Below are positions 33,464 through 42,127 of a DNA stretch of 64,000 nucleotides, in pieces. A program made the position numbers and the translations under genes. Under the pieces are notes generated by a model. The model was given only the letters and a program-made list of their open reading frames with translations. It was not told the DNA's origin and searched no databases. This DNA comes from CBDCNP01 sp965222425. Its GTDB lineage: Bacteria; Acidobacteriota; Vicinamibacteria; Marinacidobacterales; DATDRI01. The stretch lies in the NCBI GenBank assembly GCA_965222425.1, contig CBDCTW010000022.1, positions 620,001 to 684,000 of the forward strand, in the 5' to 3' direction. Within the stretch, counting starts at the first letter, position 1; every line of letters starts with the position of its first letter.

Positions 33464-35082
33464 GGCTCGGCGGCCCTGGACTCTGTTCCGATACGAGTCC
33501 CGATGAGTTTCACGAGCGCGTCCAATCCTTCGCCTTTTAGCGCTGAGACGGCGACGCCGTCGGACCGTCCCCTGAAAGCCTGGGGGCTCTCGAGACGGTC
33601 CACTTTGTTGAAGACGGCCAGCCGCGGAATGTGGTCGAGCTTAAGCTTCTCGAGAATCGCCTCCACCGCCTCCATCTGTTCGCGGTAGCGAGGACCGGAG
33701 CAATCTACAACGTGAAGGATGAGAGTCGAGTTCTCGATTTCCTCTAGGGTGGCGCGGAAAGCGCTCATCAAATCCGGCGGGAGATCTCGGATAAAGCCCA
33801 CGGTGTCGGCCAGCAACACCTCTTGCTCCACCGGAACGTGCAGGCGCCGGTTCGCCGGGTCAAGCGTCTCGAACATGCGGTTCCCCGTCGCCACCTCACT
33901 GTTGGAGAGGCGGTTCAGCAGCGTCGACTTTCCGGCGTTGGTATACCCGAGCAGCGAAACGATGGGAAGCCCACGCTCGACGCGCCTTTTCCTCCGGACG
34001 CTTCGCGTGCGCCGGACGTTTTCGATCTCTCGCTCGAGCCGCGCGATACGATCCCGTGCCCGCCGGCGATCCATCTCCAGCTTGGTTTCACCAGGACCCC
34101 TCCCCCCGATACCCCCCGTCAACCGAGACAGAGCGGTATCCATTTCGGTAAGCCGAGGCAGAAGGTAACGAAGCTGCGCCAGCTCGACTTGCAACTTTCC
34201 CTCTCGGCTTTCGGCACGTCGCGCGAAGATATCGAGGATGAGCTGTGTTCGATCCAGAATTTTGAGGTCGGTCGCCGCCGCGATGGAGCGGACCTGAGCG
34301 GGAGTCAAGCTCTGGTTGAAGATAATGATGTCGGCGCCATGCTGCAGGGAGGCGATGACCAACTCATCGATCTTCCCCTTGCCCAACAAGAAGCGGGGAT
34401 CGAGCTTGTGCCTTCGCTGCACGAGCGTATCCAGAACGACCGCATCGCAGGAGCCGGCGAGCTCGGCGAGCTCCACCAGGGACTCCCGCTCGGTCTCGAC
34501 TGGGCCGGTCGTCACGCCAACCAGAATGGCACGCTCCCGATGGTCGGAGCGATGCAGATCCCGACGTTGGCGGGCGAATTCATCCTCGAGCTCATCGATG
34601 AAATTTAGAAAATCGACATCCAACTGGCTGGGCGCGCGCGGCTCGAAGAACTCCCATGCGGGTGCCGATTTGCCGTTTCGGTGTTCTCCTTTTGAGTTGG
34701 CCGGCGACAAATAGGCCGCCCGAACTAAACCGGGCAGTCCCTCTTTGTCGACGTCAATGGACGCCATCAGATCCAGGCGAAGAAGCGCCAAGTCACTCAG
34801 ATCGTCGTGCGTGAGCGGCTCCCCGGCCAGATGCGTATGGAGGCACCGGAGTCCACGGAAGCGCTGTTCTCCGACGCGGATCCGTTTTAGGTCGGGGAGA
34901 ACGATTCGCCGCGCGTCACCCACGATCACGGAATCAACGGCGCCCCGTCGATTTACAAGGACACCGATCTGCCGATTGATCTCTCGGGAAAGCTCGGTGA
35001 GAACCCGGGCAAACTCTTGAGTGACGATGGAGCGGGGAGGGATTCGCCTCTGATAGATCTTTTCCAGGCGCTTCCGCTGCAA
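33448..35082 (-). CDS. hflX: GTPase HflX
   Basis: 544 residues from TTG 35082. The N-terminal HflX domain includes LDTLVQRRHKLDPRFLLGKG, IIIFNQSLTPAQVRSI and the GGRGPGETKLEMDRRR glycine-rich linker. The GTPase has GYTNAGKSTLLNRL (G1), ADTVGFIRDLP (G3) and NKVD (G4). HflX splits stalled or heat-damaged 70S ribosomes. Family-like sequence (QGNSTGLKALQ) continues in frame upstream of the TTG to an ATC at 35121, preceded by a strong GGAGG and a TATAAT box. The true start may therefore be non-AUG or a mutated ATG. Confidence 0.92.
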   Translation of the reverse strand: MQRKRLEKIYQRRIPPRSIVTQEFARVLTELSREINRQIGVLVNRRGAVDSVIVGDARRIVLPDLKRIRVGEQRFRGLRCLHTHLAGEPLTHDDLSDLALLRLDLMASIDVDKEGLPGLVRAAYLSPANSKGEHRNGKSAPAWEFFEPRAPSQLDVDFLNFIDELEDEFARQRRDLHRSDHRERAILVGVTTGPVETERESLVELAELAGSCDAVVLDTLVQRRHKLDPRFLLGKGKIDELVIASLQHGADIIIFNQSLTPAQVRSIAAATDLKILDRTQLILDIFARRAESREGKLQVELAQLRYLLPRLTEMDTALSRLTGGIGGRGPGETKLEMDRRRARDRIARLEREIENVRRTRSVRRKRRVERGLPIVSLLGYTNAGKSTLLNRLSNSEVATGNRMFETLDPANRRLHVPVEQEVLLADTVGFIRDLPPDLMSAFRATLEEIENSTLILHVVDCSGPRYREQMEAVEAILEKLKLDHIPRLAVFNKVDRLESPQAFRGRSDGVAVSALKGEGLDALVKLIGTRIGTESRAAEPQRAL

Positions 35083-35130
35083 GGCCTTTAGGCCGGTGGA
35101 ATTGCCTTGTAACTTGTGGATAGCTTTCTA

Positions 35131-35153
35131 GACCTCCTCTTTCCTCCATTATA
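35131..35153 (-). promoter_or_regulatory. -10 box and Shine-Dalgarno region for hflX
   Basis: On the minus strand TATAAT (35148-35153) is followed by AGAGGAGGTC (35131-35140). Both sit too far from the TTG at 35082 and fit better with translation starting near 35121. Confidence 0.45.
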
Positions 35154-35360
35154 TACGGCCTTCCTGGCATCGTTGGAGGGAATACCGCACGTCCTCCCAG
35201 CCGGACGGCCAATGGCCATGAAGAGACAACCGCCGTTTCGTCGAATCCGCACACACCTGCAGCGCCAGTCGTTTACGGTCATCCGCTCGGTGGTACCAGT
35301 CTTGCAGATCGTGCTATGTAGAAGTGCCCTCGTGAGCCCTCGTCAACATGGAGGAACCCA

Positions 35361-35564
35361 ATGAGGTGGTCGAGAGTCCTACTCAGCTTGCTGACCCTAC
35401 TGATCCTGTCTAGCGTTTTGGCCCTCGTCGGAGTGACTCCATTGGAGGCAAGCGCCCGCCACGGTTACTTCTCCTTTACCGTCCATGGCCCCCCATTCGG
35501 ATTGGGATTCGGCCATCGCTACCGACCTTACTACTACCGGCGGGGATGTCCCGGCCGCTGTTGA
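35361..35564 (+). pseudogene. Small secreted protein cut by an IS256 element
   Basis: A GAGGAACCC ribosome site precedes ATG. The product has a clean signal peptide (LLSLLTLLILSSVLALVG) and then YFSFTVHGPPFGLGFGHRYR with PYYYRR, a Gly/Tyr-rich start of an envelope protein. At 35542 the IS256 end takes over, and the last seven codons come from the element. The rest of this gene is not on the other side of the element. Confidence 0.7.
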
Positions 35565-37001
35565 ATTTGGTCGGGTAGCGGCGGCACCTGTGAATACTCT
35601 TAGGCAGCAAACTCATCGCTGTCAAGAGATTTCTGTTTGCTTCTAAGCGCGTGAACGAGAGCGCCCATATGGCGATAGCCTTTGATACGCCGGAACTTTT
35701 TCTGCGCGGTGGCGACGCCAAGAGCGGTCCATCGGCGAACCATGGAAGGACTCTTCCAACGCTTGACGTTTCTCGATACTCTGCGAATGGTTCCGTTGAG
35801 ATTCTCAATGGCGTTCGTCGTGGCAAGAGACTGGCGAAGTAAGGCGGGCGGCGCGAGCTTCACGACCGTGAGTGTTTCTTCCATCCCTTCACGAAGGCTT
35901 CCGGCAGCTTCGTCGTAGCCGTTTCGCTCGAGCCACGACACCAATGCCTGAAGTCGCTTGCGCGCCTTGTCGGCACTCTTGCACTTGTAGGCTTCCTTCA
36001 TCGTCTGGAGCACGTAGGCGTGACGAGACTTGGGAAGGTACGAGCGAAGATTTCGGAGTTTATGGATCTGGCACCTTTGGATGACCGCGAGGTCCCCCAA
36101 AACGTCGACGAGTGCCTTGCGGATGCCTTTGCCTCCGTCCACTACGCAGAGAATCGACTCATCGACGCGCAAGCCTCGCTCGAGAAGGTCCTGCAACATC
36201 GCGGTGCACATCCGAGAGTTCTCCGTCGAGCCCAGCCATATACCCAGGGGCACCTTCGTTCCATCTATTGTGATACCTAGAGTTACGACGACGGTCTGTC
36301 CGGCCACCTCAAGGCCATCCAGCATCAGTGCCGCAAGCTCGAACTCCTCTAGCCGCCGAGACAGGTATTCCTCGAGCTTCTTAGTCGTCTGGCTCACGAG
36401 GTGACGGCTGGCGGCACTCTTACTCGTGCCACGAGACTTCAACTTGGCCGCGGGTTTGTCCAGACTCGATTCGTAATTTCGGGTCGATACCCCCACCAAA
36501 ATCTGATTCAACACTCGCTCTGGAAGCGGGTCTTCTTCGCGGAAGGCTTCGAAGTGTGGAAGCGACGCCTCCGCGCCCGACTTCGAGCGAACTCGAGGTC
36601 GCGACACTTGGATGCGACGACCACCGAAGCTCAGCTCTCCGTTCGTGCTCCCCCAGTGGTTATGAGTTCGCTCCTTCTCGTGCTTGCCCTTGAGCCCCGC
36701 GATCTCCTCGGCGTCCTCTCTGAGCAGTAGGTGCAGAGCTGTCAGTCCTTGCTCGTACACCCATTCCGTCAGATCCGCCTTCGTGGCCGCGATCCCAGCT
36801 ATCATCGGTAGCAGTATCTGACCGACTTGGCCAACTACCTTGCCCGTAGGCGAGTGCGTTTGCTTTCTTACTGGCTTCTTTGATTTCCTAGGCATTGGTG
36901 GCTCCTTGTCCCCCTCTGGAGACGGTTTATTGGCAGACCTATTCTTAGGCCGGCCAAGGAGCCGCCGCTACCCCAAATTCAACATCCGGCGGGACATCCC
37001 C
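35542..37001 (-). mobile_element. IS256-family insertion sequence, copy 2 (1460 bp), mismatched flanks
   Basis: Same ends (GGGGATGTCCCG) and length as copy 1, inverted. The flanking octamers CTACCGGC (left) and TTACCGAC (right) are not identical, so there is no proper target duplication. The left side interrupts the small secreted protein, while the right side opens inside a sortilin-like gene. This is best explained by recombination between two inserted copies with loss of the DNA between them, or by a misassembly at the repeat. Confidence 0.9.
35600..36895 (-). CDS. IS256-family transposase (copy 2)
   Basis: 431 residues, intact, with the same DDE residues and C-x2-H motif as the gene at 22444. 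The three residue differences I could see (Leu for Pro in KVPLGIW, Met for Val in SRMCTA, Ala for Val in GVATAQ) show that the copies are recent relatives but not identical. Confidence 0.95.
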   Translation of the reverse strand: MPRKSKKPVRKQTHSPTGKVVGQVGQILLPMIAGIAATKADLTEWVYEQGLTALHLLLREDAEEIAGLKGKHEKERTHNHWGSTNGELSFGGRRIQVSRPRVRSKSGAEASLPHFEAFREEDPLPERVLNQILVGVSTRNYESSLDKPAAKLKSRGTSKSAASRHLVSQTTKKLEEYLSRRLEEFELAALMLDGLEVAGQTVVVTLGITIDGTKVPLGIWLGSTENSRMCTAMLQDLLERGLRVDESILCVVDGGKGIRKALVDVLGDLAVIQRCQIHKLRNLRSYLPKSRHAYVLQTMKEAYKCKSADKARKRLQALVSWLERNGYDEAAGSLREGMEETLTVVKLAPPALLRQSLATTNAIENLNGTIRRVSRNVKRWKSPSMVRRWTALGVATAQKKFRRIKGYRHMGALVHALRSKQKSLDSDEFAA

Positions 37002-38881
37002 TTACCGACCGTATATCTACAAGACCAAGGATTACGGCAAGACGTGGAAATTGATCGGTAACGGCATCGCCGACGACGCGTTTGTTAGGTCGGTTCGCGA
37101 GGATCCGAAACGCAAGGGGCTTCTCTACGCAGGCACGGAAACAGGCGTCTACGTTTCCTTCGACGACGGAGAAGGCTGGCAGTCCCTCCAGCTCAATCTA
37201 CCGGTCGTGCCCGTCACCGATCTCGCGGTCAAGGAAGACGACCCGGTCGCGGCGACGCAGGGACGTGCCTTTTGGATCCTGGACGACCTCACGCCCCTTC
37301 ACCAGCTCACTCCAGAAGTCGCCTCTTCCCGAGCGATTCTTTTCGGGTCTACGCGGATTCGTGTGGGTTGAAGACGGCATTTCTGGGTAATGGCGGAAGG
37401 AATGCCGCCACGATCTTCAGCTTGAGATATTCCTCGTCGCGATAGCCGTAGGCGCGTCGTTGCAGCACACGGATTTTGTTGTTGACCCCTTCAACTAGGA
37501 GGCGCAGACGTTCCATCTCGGCCACCGCCTTGTCCGGCATATCCCGGCACAGCTTGCCCACATGCGTCGCAAAACGCTAGGTGTAGCGCGAGTTGTTCGC
37601 CAGCCAGTCCAGGTGTTTTACATGCAAACCGCCGCACCCAGGACAGTTGACGCGCCAACGCTCGTATTCCAGAGAGATCCGCCAGCCTGCCAACGACAGG
37701 TCGCGGACCCGGCACACTTGCTTGTCATAGCGCCCCCGGCACCGTTGCCCACAGTAAGAGCAAACAGCTGTTTTTTTCGCCTCTTGAGCTGGATGACGCG
37801 GGCGTATCGGTCATCGAATACACCCTTCAATCCGGCACCAGCCACGAAACCTGGCAGCGCAAACAGCGAGCGGATCGACTGGGAATTTTTCACTCGGTTA
37901 GCCTATCCGAAAAATGGACCACTTTTCAGCACCTGATGAAGTCTGGATACCTTTTCCACACAATGAGTTACACTGTTTTCCGTCAGGACTTACCCACACG
38001 AATCCGCGTAGACCCTTCTTTTCGAGCCCCGAGAGACGTACCGGATGACAAGCCGACGTTTCTTCTTCCGGGACGCCAATGTCGGTCAGAACCCTCCGGG
38101 AGGCGTCATCGTGGACTATCTGCTCAACGATCCTTCGGGCGATGTGACCCTCGAGTTTTTCGATGGCAGCGGCAATTCCATCAAGACCTTCAAAAGCTCG
38201 GACGAAAAATCCAAGGTCACGATACAGAAGGGGCTCAATCGCTTCGTCTGGGACATGCGCTACCCCGATGGGACCGATATCACGGGCGGGAGTCACCTCT
38301 TCGGCGGCAATCTCCGTGGGCCGGTCGCGGTCCCTGGCTCCTACCAAGTGCGACTGACCGACGCCGGCGACGACGAGACCAAGAGCGCCTCATTCGAAAT
38401 CAAGAAAGATCCTAGGATCGATGCCACCCCCGAGGATTTTCAGAAGCAGTTCGACATGCTCATCCAGATCCGCGACCGCGTGAGTGCCGCACATGAAGGA
38501 GTCGACCAGATCCTCACCGTGAAGAAAGATCTCGAGAAGGTCTCGTCTGACGATAAGAATGTCTCGCAACAAGTGAAGGAAGTCGACGAGAAGCTAACCG
38601 CGGTGCTGAACGAGCTCGTGGAACTCCGCTTCCGAGGGATCGATGACCAGATGCTAGTCTACCCCCTCCAGCTCAATGCCAAAATCATCTCCCTACAGCG
38701 AGTCGTCGCCAGCGCCGATCGTCGTCCGACCGATCAGACCGTCGAGGTCTTCAATATGCTATCGGCTCAGCTCGATACTCAGTTGGCAAAGCTCGAAGCC
38801 ATCATGGCGAATGATGTCGCGGCGTTGAATCGGAAACTCAGGGACAAGGGCCTCGGCGAAGTGAGCACGGTTCTGGAGTAA
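37002..38881 (+). pseudogene. Sortilin-like beta-propeller (VPS10/BNR) protein, truncated and split by a mobile element
   Basis: Right of the IS256 end the frame reads YRPYIYKTKDYGKTWKLIGN, the Asp-box signature, then LYAGTETGVYVSFDDGEGW (a second Asp box), WILDDLTPL and ASSRAILF. The 671-bp element interrupts at 37345. Removing it and one 8-bp duplication joins ILF to EPRETYRMTSRR in frame. The C-terminal region (GVIVDYLLNDPSGDVTLEFF, GLNRFVWDMRYPD, then a helical tail) runs to 38881. This end structure is typical of large secreted sortilin-like glycosyl-hydrolase-fold proteins. The N-terminal propeller blades are missing because of the IS256 event. Confidence 0.88.
37345..38015 (-). mobile_element. 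671-bp defective ISL3-type element (copy 2), with 8-bp target duplication
   Basis: Same inverted ends (GGGTCTACGCGG) and exact length as copy 1, opposite orientation. Flanks are the duplication TTCTTTTC (37337-37344 and 38016-38023). It shares the missing DDE core and the same internal TAG (minus strand, near 37580) with copy 1, so both derive from one already defective ancestor. A few substitutions separate them, including CAG versus TAG after the A-run. Confidence 0.92.
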
Positions 38882-38910
38882 AGGAAGCCCGCCATGAGAT
38901 CGTGGCAGCC

Positions 38911-38916
38911 TATAAT
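38911..38916 (+). promoter_or_regulatory. Candidate -10 element for apaG
   Basis: A consensus TATAAT lies 22 bases before the apaG ATG. The -35 is weak. It lies just after the stop of the sortilin-like gene, so apaG probably has its own promoter. Confidence 0.4.
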
Positions 38917-38938
38917 ATGCTAGCATATAGCCCGCCTT

Positions 38939-39346
38939 ATGATTAAGCACAAGCCGCTCTTCACGTCAGAGGCGGTCACCCGAGGCGTTCGGGTGCACGT
39001 CGTCTGCAAGTTCTCCCCCGATTACTCTCAGCCTCAAGAAAACCGCTGGTTCTTCCTCTACACCGTCAAGATCGCCAACGAAGGAACCGAGCCGGTTCAG
39101 CTGGTCAGCCGCCATTGGATCATCGAAGACGCCGAGGGCCACGTGGAGGAGGTTCGGGGACCGGGCGTGGTGGGGCAGCAACCTGAACTGGCTCCGGGTG
39201 AGTCCTTTCAGTACACGTCGGGCTGCCCGCTCGCGACCCCGTTCGGATCGATGCGTGGCACATACCAAATGATGTCGGAAGGAGGCACGAGCTTCGACGC
39301 GGAGATCGCCCCCTTCACCCTCAGCCAGCCTTACACGATTCACTAG
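38939..39346 (+). CDS. apaG: ApaG domain protein
   Basis: 135 residues, the normal size. The fibronectin-like ApaG fold is clear: SEAVTRGVRVHVVCKFSPDY, FFLYTVKIANEGTEPVQLVS then RHWIIED, and VVGQQPELAPGESFQYTSGC with FGSMRGTYQMM. ApaG is linked to divalent cation phenotypes and binds nucleotide or polyphosphate-type ligands in some species; its exact role is not settled. Intact and separated from neighbours. Confidence 0.92.
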   Translation: MIKHKPLFTSEAVTRGVRVHVVCKFSPDYSQPQENRWFFLYTVKIANEGTEPVQLVSRHWIIEDAEGHVEEVRGPGVVGQQPELAPGESFQYTSGCPLATPFGSMRGTYQMMSEGGTSFDAEIAPFTLSQPYTIH

Positions 39347-39431
39347 TGTCTCACCATACTTGTCGATGGGCCCTATTCCCCAGGAGATGGTTTCGAGGAC
39401 CTCTGTCCGTTTCGGATGAGCGAAAACGCCA

Positions 39432-40244
39432 ATGGCGAAAAAAAAGCACAAACTCACCGCAAGAAACGCTGACAGGCACCGGCTATATGAGCTGAGCGTC
39501 CAAGCGCCCGAGGCGGACACGCGGTTTTTCGCTCGTCATTACAAGAAGCTCACCGGTCGGAGCGCTCGCGTCATGCGAGAGGATTTTTGCGGGTCCGCCA
39601 CCCTCTCGTGCCACTGGGTCAAGCTTCACCGAGAAAACCGCGCCATTGGTGTGGACCTTGATGCCTCGGTACTGAAGTGGTCACGCACGCACAATGTCAA
39701 TCAGCTGACCGAAGATCAGCGACGGCGTCTCCGCTTGATCCGAAATAACGTGCTCACGGTTCGCTATCCGAAGACCGACATCCTAGCGGCCATGAACTTC
39801 AGCTATTCGGTGTTCAAAACCCGCGAGGCGCTCGGCGCATACATCAAGAACGCCTACCGGTCTCTGAACAAGCACGGTGTCCTATGTATGGACGCGTGGG
39901 GCGGCGCCGACACTCTCATCACCGACGTAGAAAAACGCCGACAACATGGTTTTACGTACGTCTGGGACCAAGCCGACTTTGATCCGATCACGTCCCATAT
40001 CCTATGCAAGATCCACTTTGAGTTTCGTGACGGCTCGCGGATGCGCAACGCGTTCGTCTACGATTGGCGCCTGTGGACTCTGCCGGAAATGCGAGAGCTG
40101 ATGGTCGAGGCCGGCTTCAAAGATGTGCACGTGCTCTGGGAAGGCACGGAGGGTGACACCGGCGCGGGCAACGGTGTCTTTCGCCGCGCTAACAAGGGAG
40201 GCGACGAGGCGGCGTGGATCGCCTATGTCATTGGGCGAAAGTGA
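39432..40244 (+). CDS. Class I SAM-dependent methyltransferase
   Basis: 270 residues. The SAM-binding core begins VMREDFCGSATLSCHWVKLH and continues IGVDLDASVLKWS (motif I region and the acidic end of strand 2), with ILAAMNFSYSVFKTREALG (motif IV) and LNKHGVLCMDAWGG. The lysine-rich N-terminus is MAKKKHKLTARNADRHRLY. The substrate is unknown. The sequence looks like the small-molecule or protein methylases found beside pseudouridine synthases, and its stop overlaps the start of the RluA-like gene by 20 bases, which suggests an RNA-modification pair. Confidence 0.82.
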   Translation: MAKKKHKLTARNADRHRLYELSVQAPEADTRFFARHYKKLTGRSARVMREDFCGSATLSCHWVKLHRENRAIGVDLDASVLKWSRTHNVNQLTEDQRRRLRLIRNNVLTVRYPKTDILAAMNFSYSVFKTREALGAYIKNAYRSLNKHGVLCMDAWGGADTLITDVEKRRQHGFTYVWDQADFDPITSHILCKIHFEFRDGSRMRNAFVYDWRLWTLPEMRELMVEAGFKDVHVLWEGTEGDTGAGNGVFRRANKGGDEAAWIAYVIGRK

Positions 40245-41154
40245 TGAAGTGGGCCTGAACCAAGGCTACTCCTATCGAAAGACACTGGGCTCGGAGGCCG
40301 CCGATCTCACCGTTCTCGAATACCTCAGCCGAAGCTACCAGCATTCTTCCACCGACCAGTGGCGAGCCAGAATCGAAGCGGGGCTCGTCGTGCTCGACGG
40401 AAAGCCCGTCGTTTCTGGTGAAATAATCCGCGCCGGTCAAACGCTGGTCTGGCGTCGACCACCCTGGCAAGAACCGAACGCCCCGGTTTCATTTGCAGTC
40501 CTCCACAAGGATGAGCACGTGCTGGCTATTGCCAAACCGGCTGGGCTTCCGACGCTTCCCGGTGGTGGCTTTCTGGTCAATACGCTTCTCAGTATCGTGC
40601 GCAAACACTATCCAGAAGCGACGCCTCTTCACCGATTGGGCCGCGCGACGTCCGGGATGATGCTCTGGGCACGAACCGGTCAGGCACGTCGCCGGTTGCG
40701 GCAAGCTTGGGAGACGGATGTCGTCAGAGTGTACCGGACGTTGGTCCAGGGCGTGATCGATCAAGAAGAGCTAACGGTCGCAACACCCATCGGGGCGGTG
40801 CCGCACTTGCTGCTGGGTACCGTCCATGCGGCCACACCCTCCGGCAAGCCTTCACTGAGTCGGGTCCGAACGCTGGGACGGTCCAGCAACACGTCCTTGG
40901 TCGAGGTCCTGCTGGAAACCGGAAGACCCCATCAAATCCGAATCCACCTGGCGGCAGCCGGTTACCCGCTGGTTGGAGATCCGCTCTACGTCGTGGGCGG
41001 CGTGCCGAAAGCACAGAGTCGCGCCCTTCCTGGGGATCTCGGCTACCTCCTCCACTCGGAGCGAATTACCTTCCGGCACCCCAGCACAGACCGACTCATG
41101 GAAGTGACGTGTCTTCCACCCCCGCTTCTGAGAAAGCCGAGAAAGCCCTTATAA
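40225..41154 (+). CDS. RluA-family pseudouridine synthase-like protein with Asp-to-Gly change
   Basis: About 309 residues from ATG 40225. An S4-like N-terminal part (WRARIEAGLVVLDGKPVVSG) precedes the catalytic domain (VLAIAKPAGLPTLPGGGF, then HRLGRATSGMMLWA and GRPHQIRIHLAAAGYPLVGD). The catalytic motif is normally HRLDxxTSG. Here the aspartate that attacks uridine is Gly, as in some RluA-like proteins I recall from plants. The frame overlaps the methyltransferase gene by 20 bases. It is either a pseudoenzyme that binds RNA or a variant enzyme using another residue. Confidence 0.82.
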   Translation: MSLGESDEVGLNQGYSYRKTLGSEAADLTVLEYLSRSYQHSSTDQWRARIEAGLVVLDGKPVVSGEIIRAGQTLVWRRPPWQEPNAPVSFAVLHKDEHVLAIAKPAGLPTLPGGGFLVNTLLSIVRKHYPEATPLHRLGRATSGMMLWARTGQARRRLRQAWETDVVRVYRTLVQGVIDQEELTVATPIGAVPHLLLGTVHAATPSGKPSLSRVRTLGRSSNTSLVEVLLETGRPHQIRIHLAAAGYPLVGDPLYVVGGVPKAQSRALPGDLGYLLHSERITFRHPSTDRLMEVTCLPPPLLRKPRKPL

Positions 41155-41155
41155 T
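41150..41155 (+). promoter_or_regulatory. -10 box for the CinA-type gene
   Basis: TATAAT lies nine bases before the ATG at 41165, with no ribosome site between them, so a leaderless transcript is expected. The box overlaps the stop codon region of the RluA-like gene. Confidence 0.45.
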
Positions 41156-41164
41156 GATCTTCTC

Positions 41165-41896
41165 ATGTCACGAACCGCAGCCGCCCTAATCATCGGGAAC
41201 GAAATCCTCGGCGGCAAAATCCAGGAGACCAACCTCCGTCAGCTGGCCCAGCTCTTGCGGCAACTCGGCATCGATCTGAACCGAGTCGTGATCGTGGCGG
41301 ACGATGTGGCAACCATCTCGAAAGAAGTCGCGGCGCTATCTTCATCTCATGGCTTCCTCTTCACCAGCGGTGGAGTCGGCCCAACCCACGACGACGTCAC
41401 GATGGAGGGAGTCGCTTCCGCCTTCGGCGTGCCGGTGGTGGCCGATCCCGTCCTCGAAGAGAAACTGCGAAGCCATTTCGGAGACAGTATCAACGAGAAC
41501 CACCTCCGCTTGGCCCTGGTGCCGAAGGGTGCGCGTTTGCTCTCCAAGGCCGAGTCACTTTGGCCGGTGACGGTCATCGAAAACGTGTGGATCCTGCCGG
41601 GAATCCCGGAAGTGTTTCAGAAGAAACTGCCGATCGTGGAAGAGCACCTCGGCGGAGACCTTCCGTTCCTGTCACGCGCGGTTTACACCAAACTCGATGA
41701 AGCGGATCTCGCTCCCACGCTGAACGAAGTCGTTCGCAACCACCCAACGGTCGACATCGGCTCGTATCCGACGTGGGCCGAGAAGAAATACAGCACGAAG
41801 CTCACCTTCGATGGAAAGGACGGCCAGGCCATTAACCGGGCGGTGGATGAATTCGTTGTCCTGCTGCCTGATGGCGAGCCTCAATGGATCGAATAG
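41165..41896 (+). CDS. CinA N-terminal (MoaB/Mog-fold) domain protein
   Basis: 243 residues. AALIIGNEILGGKIQETN at the start, LFTSGGVGPTHDDVTMEGVA (the molybdopterin-type binding loop) and WILPGIPEVFQKKLP identify the CinA/competence-damage protein N-terminal domain. The C-terminal nicotinamide-nucleotide amidase domain of full CinA is absent. Stand-alone versions occur widely and may hydrolyse ADP-ribose or related nucleotides. It follows the RluA-like gene by ten bases but likely has its own promoter. Confidence 0.88.
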   Translation: MSRTAAALIIGNEILGGKIQETNLRQLAQLLRQLGIDLNRVVIVADDVATISKEVAALSSSHGFLFTSGGVGPTHDDVTMEGVASAFGVPVVADPVLEEKLRSHFGDSINENHLRLALVPKGARLLSKAESLWPVTVIENVWILPGIPEVFQKKLPIVEEHLGGDLPFLSRAVYTKLDEADLAPTLNEVVRNHPTVDIGSYPTWAEKKYSTKLTFDGKDGQAINRAVDEFVVLLPDGEPQWIE

Positions 41897-42064
41897 CCCC
41901 TTCGGGGGCAGTGGGATGGGTCTTCACGGTAGAACCGAAGCTCTTCGTCACCGACCAAAGCTTCGGAATCATGATCAAGGATCAAGTGCTGGTGACCGAA
42001 GACGGCATTGAGAATCTTTCTCGATCGCCCCGAGGACGGTGGAAGAGATCGAGGCGCTTATGAC
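41885..42064 (+). pseudogene. C-terminal remnant of an M24 (Xaa-Pro) metallopeptidase
   Basis: The frame reads VGWVFTVEPKLFVTDQSFGI, then MIKDQVLVTEDGIENLS, the hallmark end of M24 peptidases (FTVEPGI then IEDDVLVTEDG, with the metal-ligand Glu in VEP). A frameshift near 42015 moves APRTVEEIEALM into another frame. Everything before the FTVEP strand is missing. Confidence 0.75.
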
Positions 42065-42127
42065 GAGGGGTCGGTCGTCCGACTCCGGACGCCGCTGAAC
42101 ACGGCTATTGCGGAATCGAGGTTGCCG

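Noticed and set aside
35534..37009. CTACCGGC and TTACCGAC as a target duplication of IS256 copy 2
   Set aside because: Only six of eight bases agree and the genes on the two sides are unrelated, so this is not a duplication.
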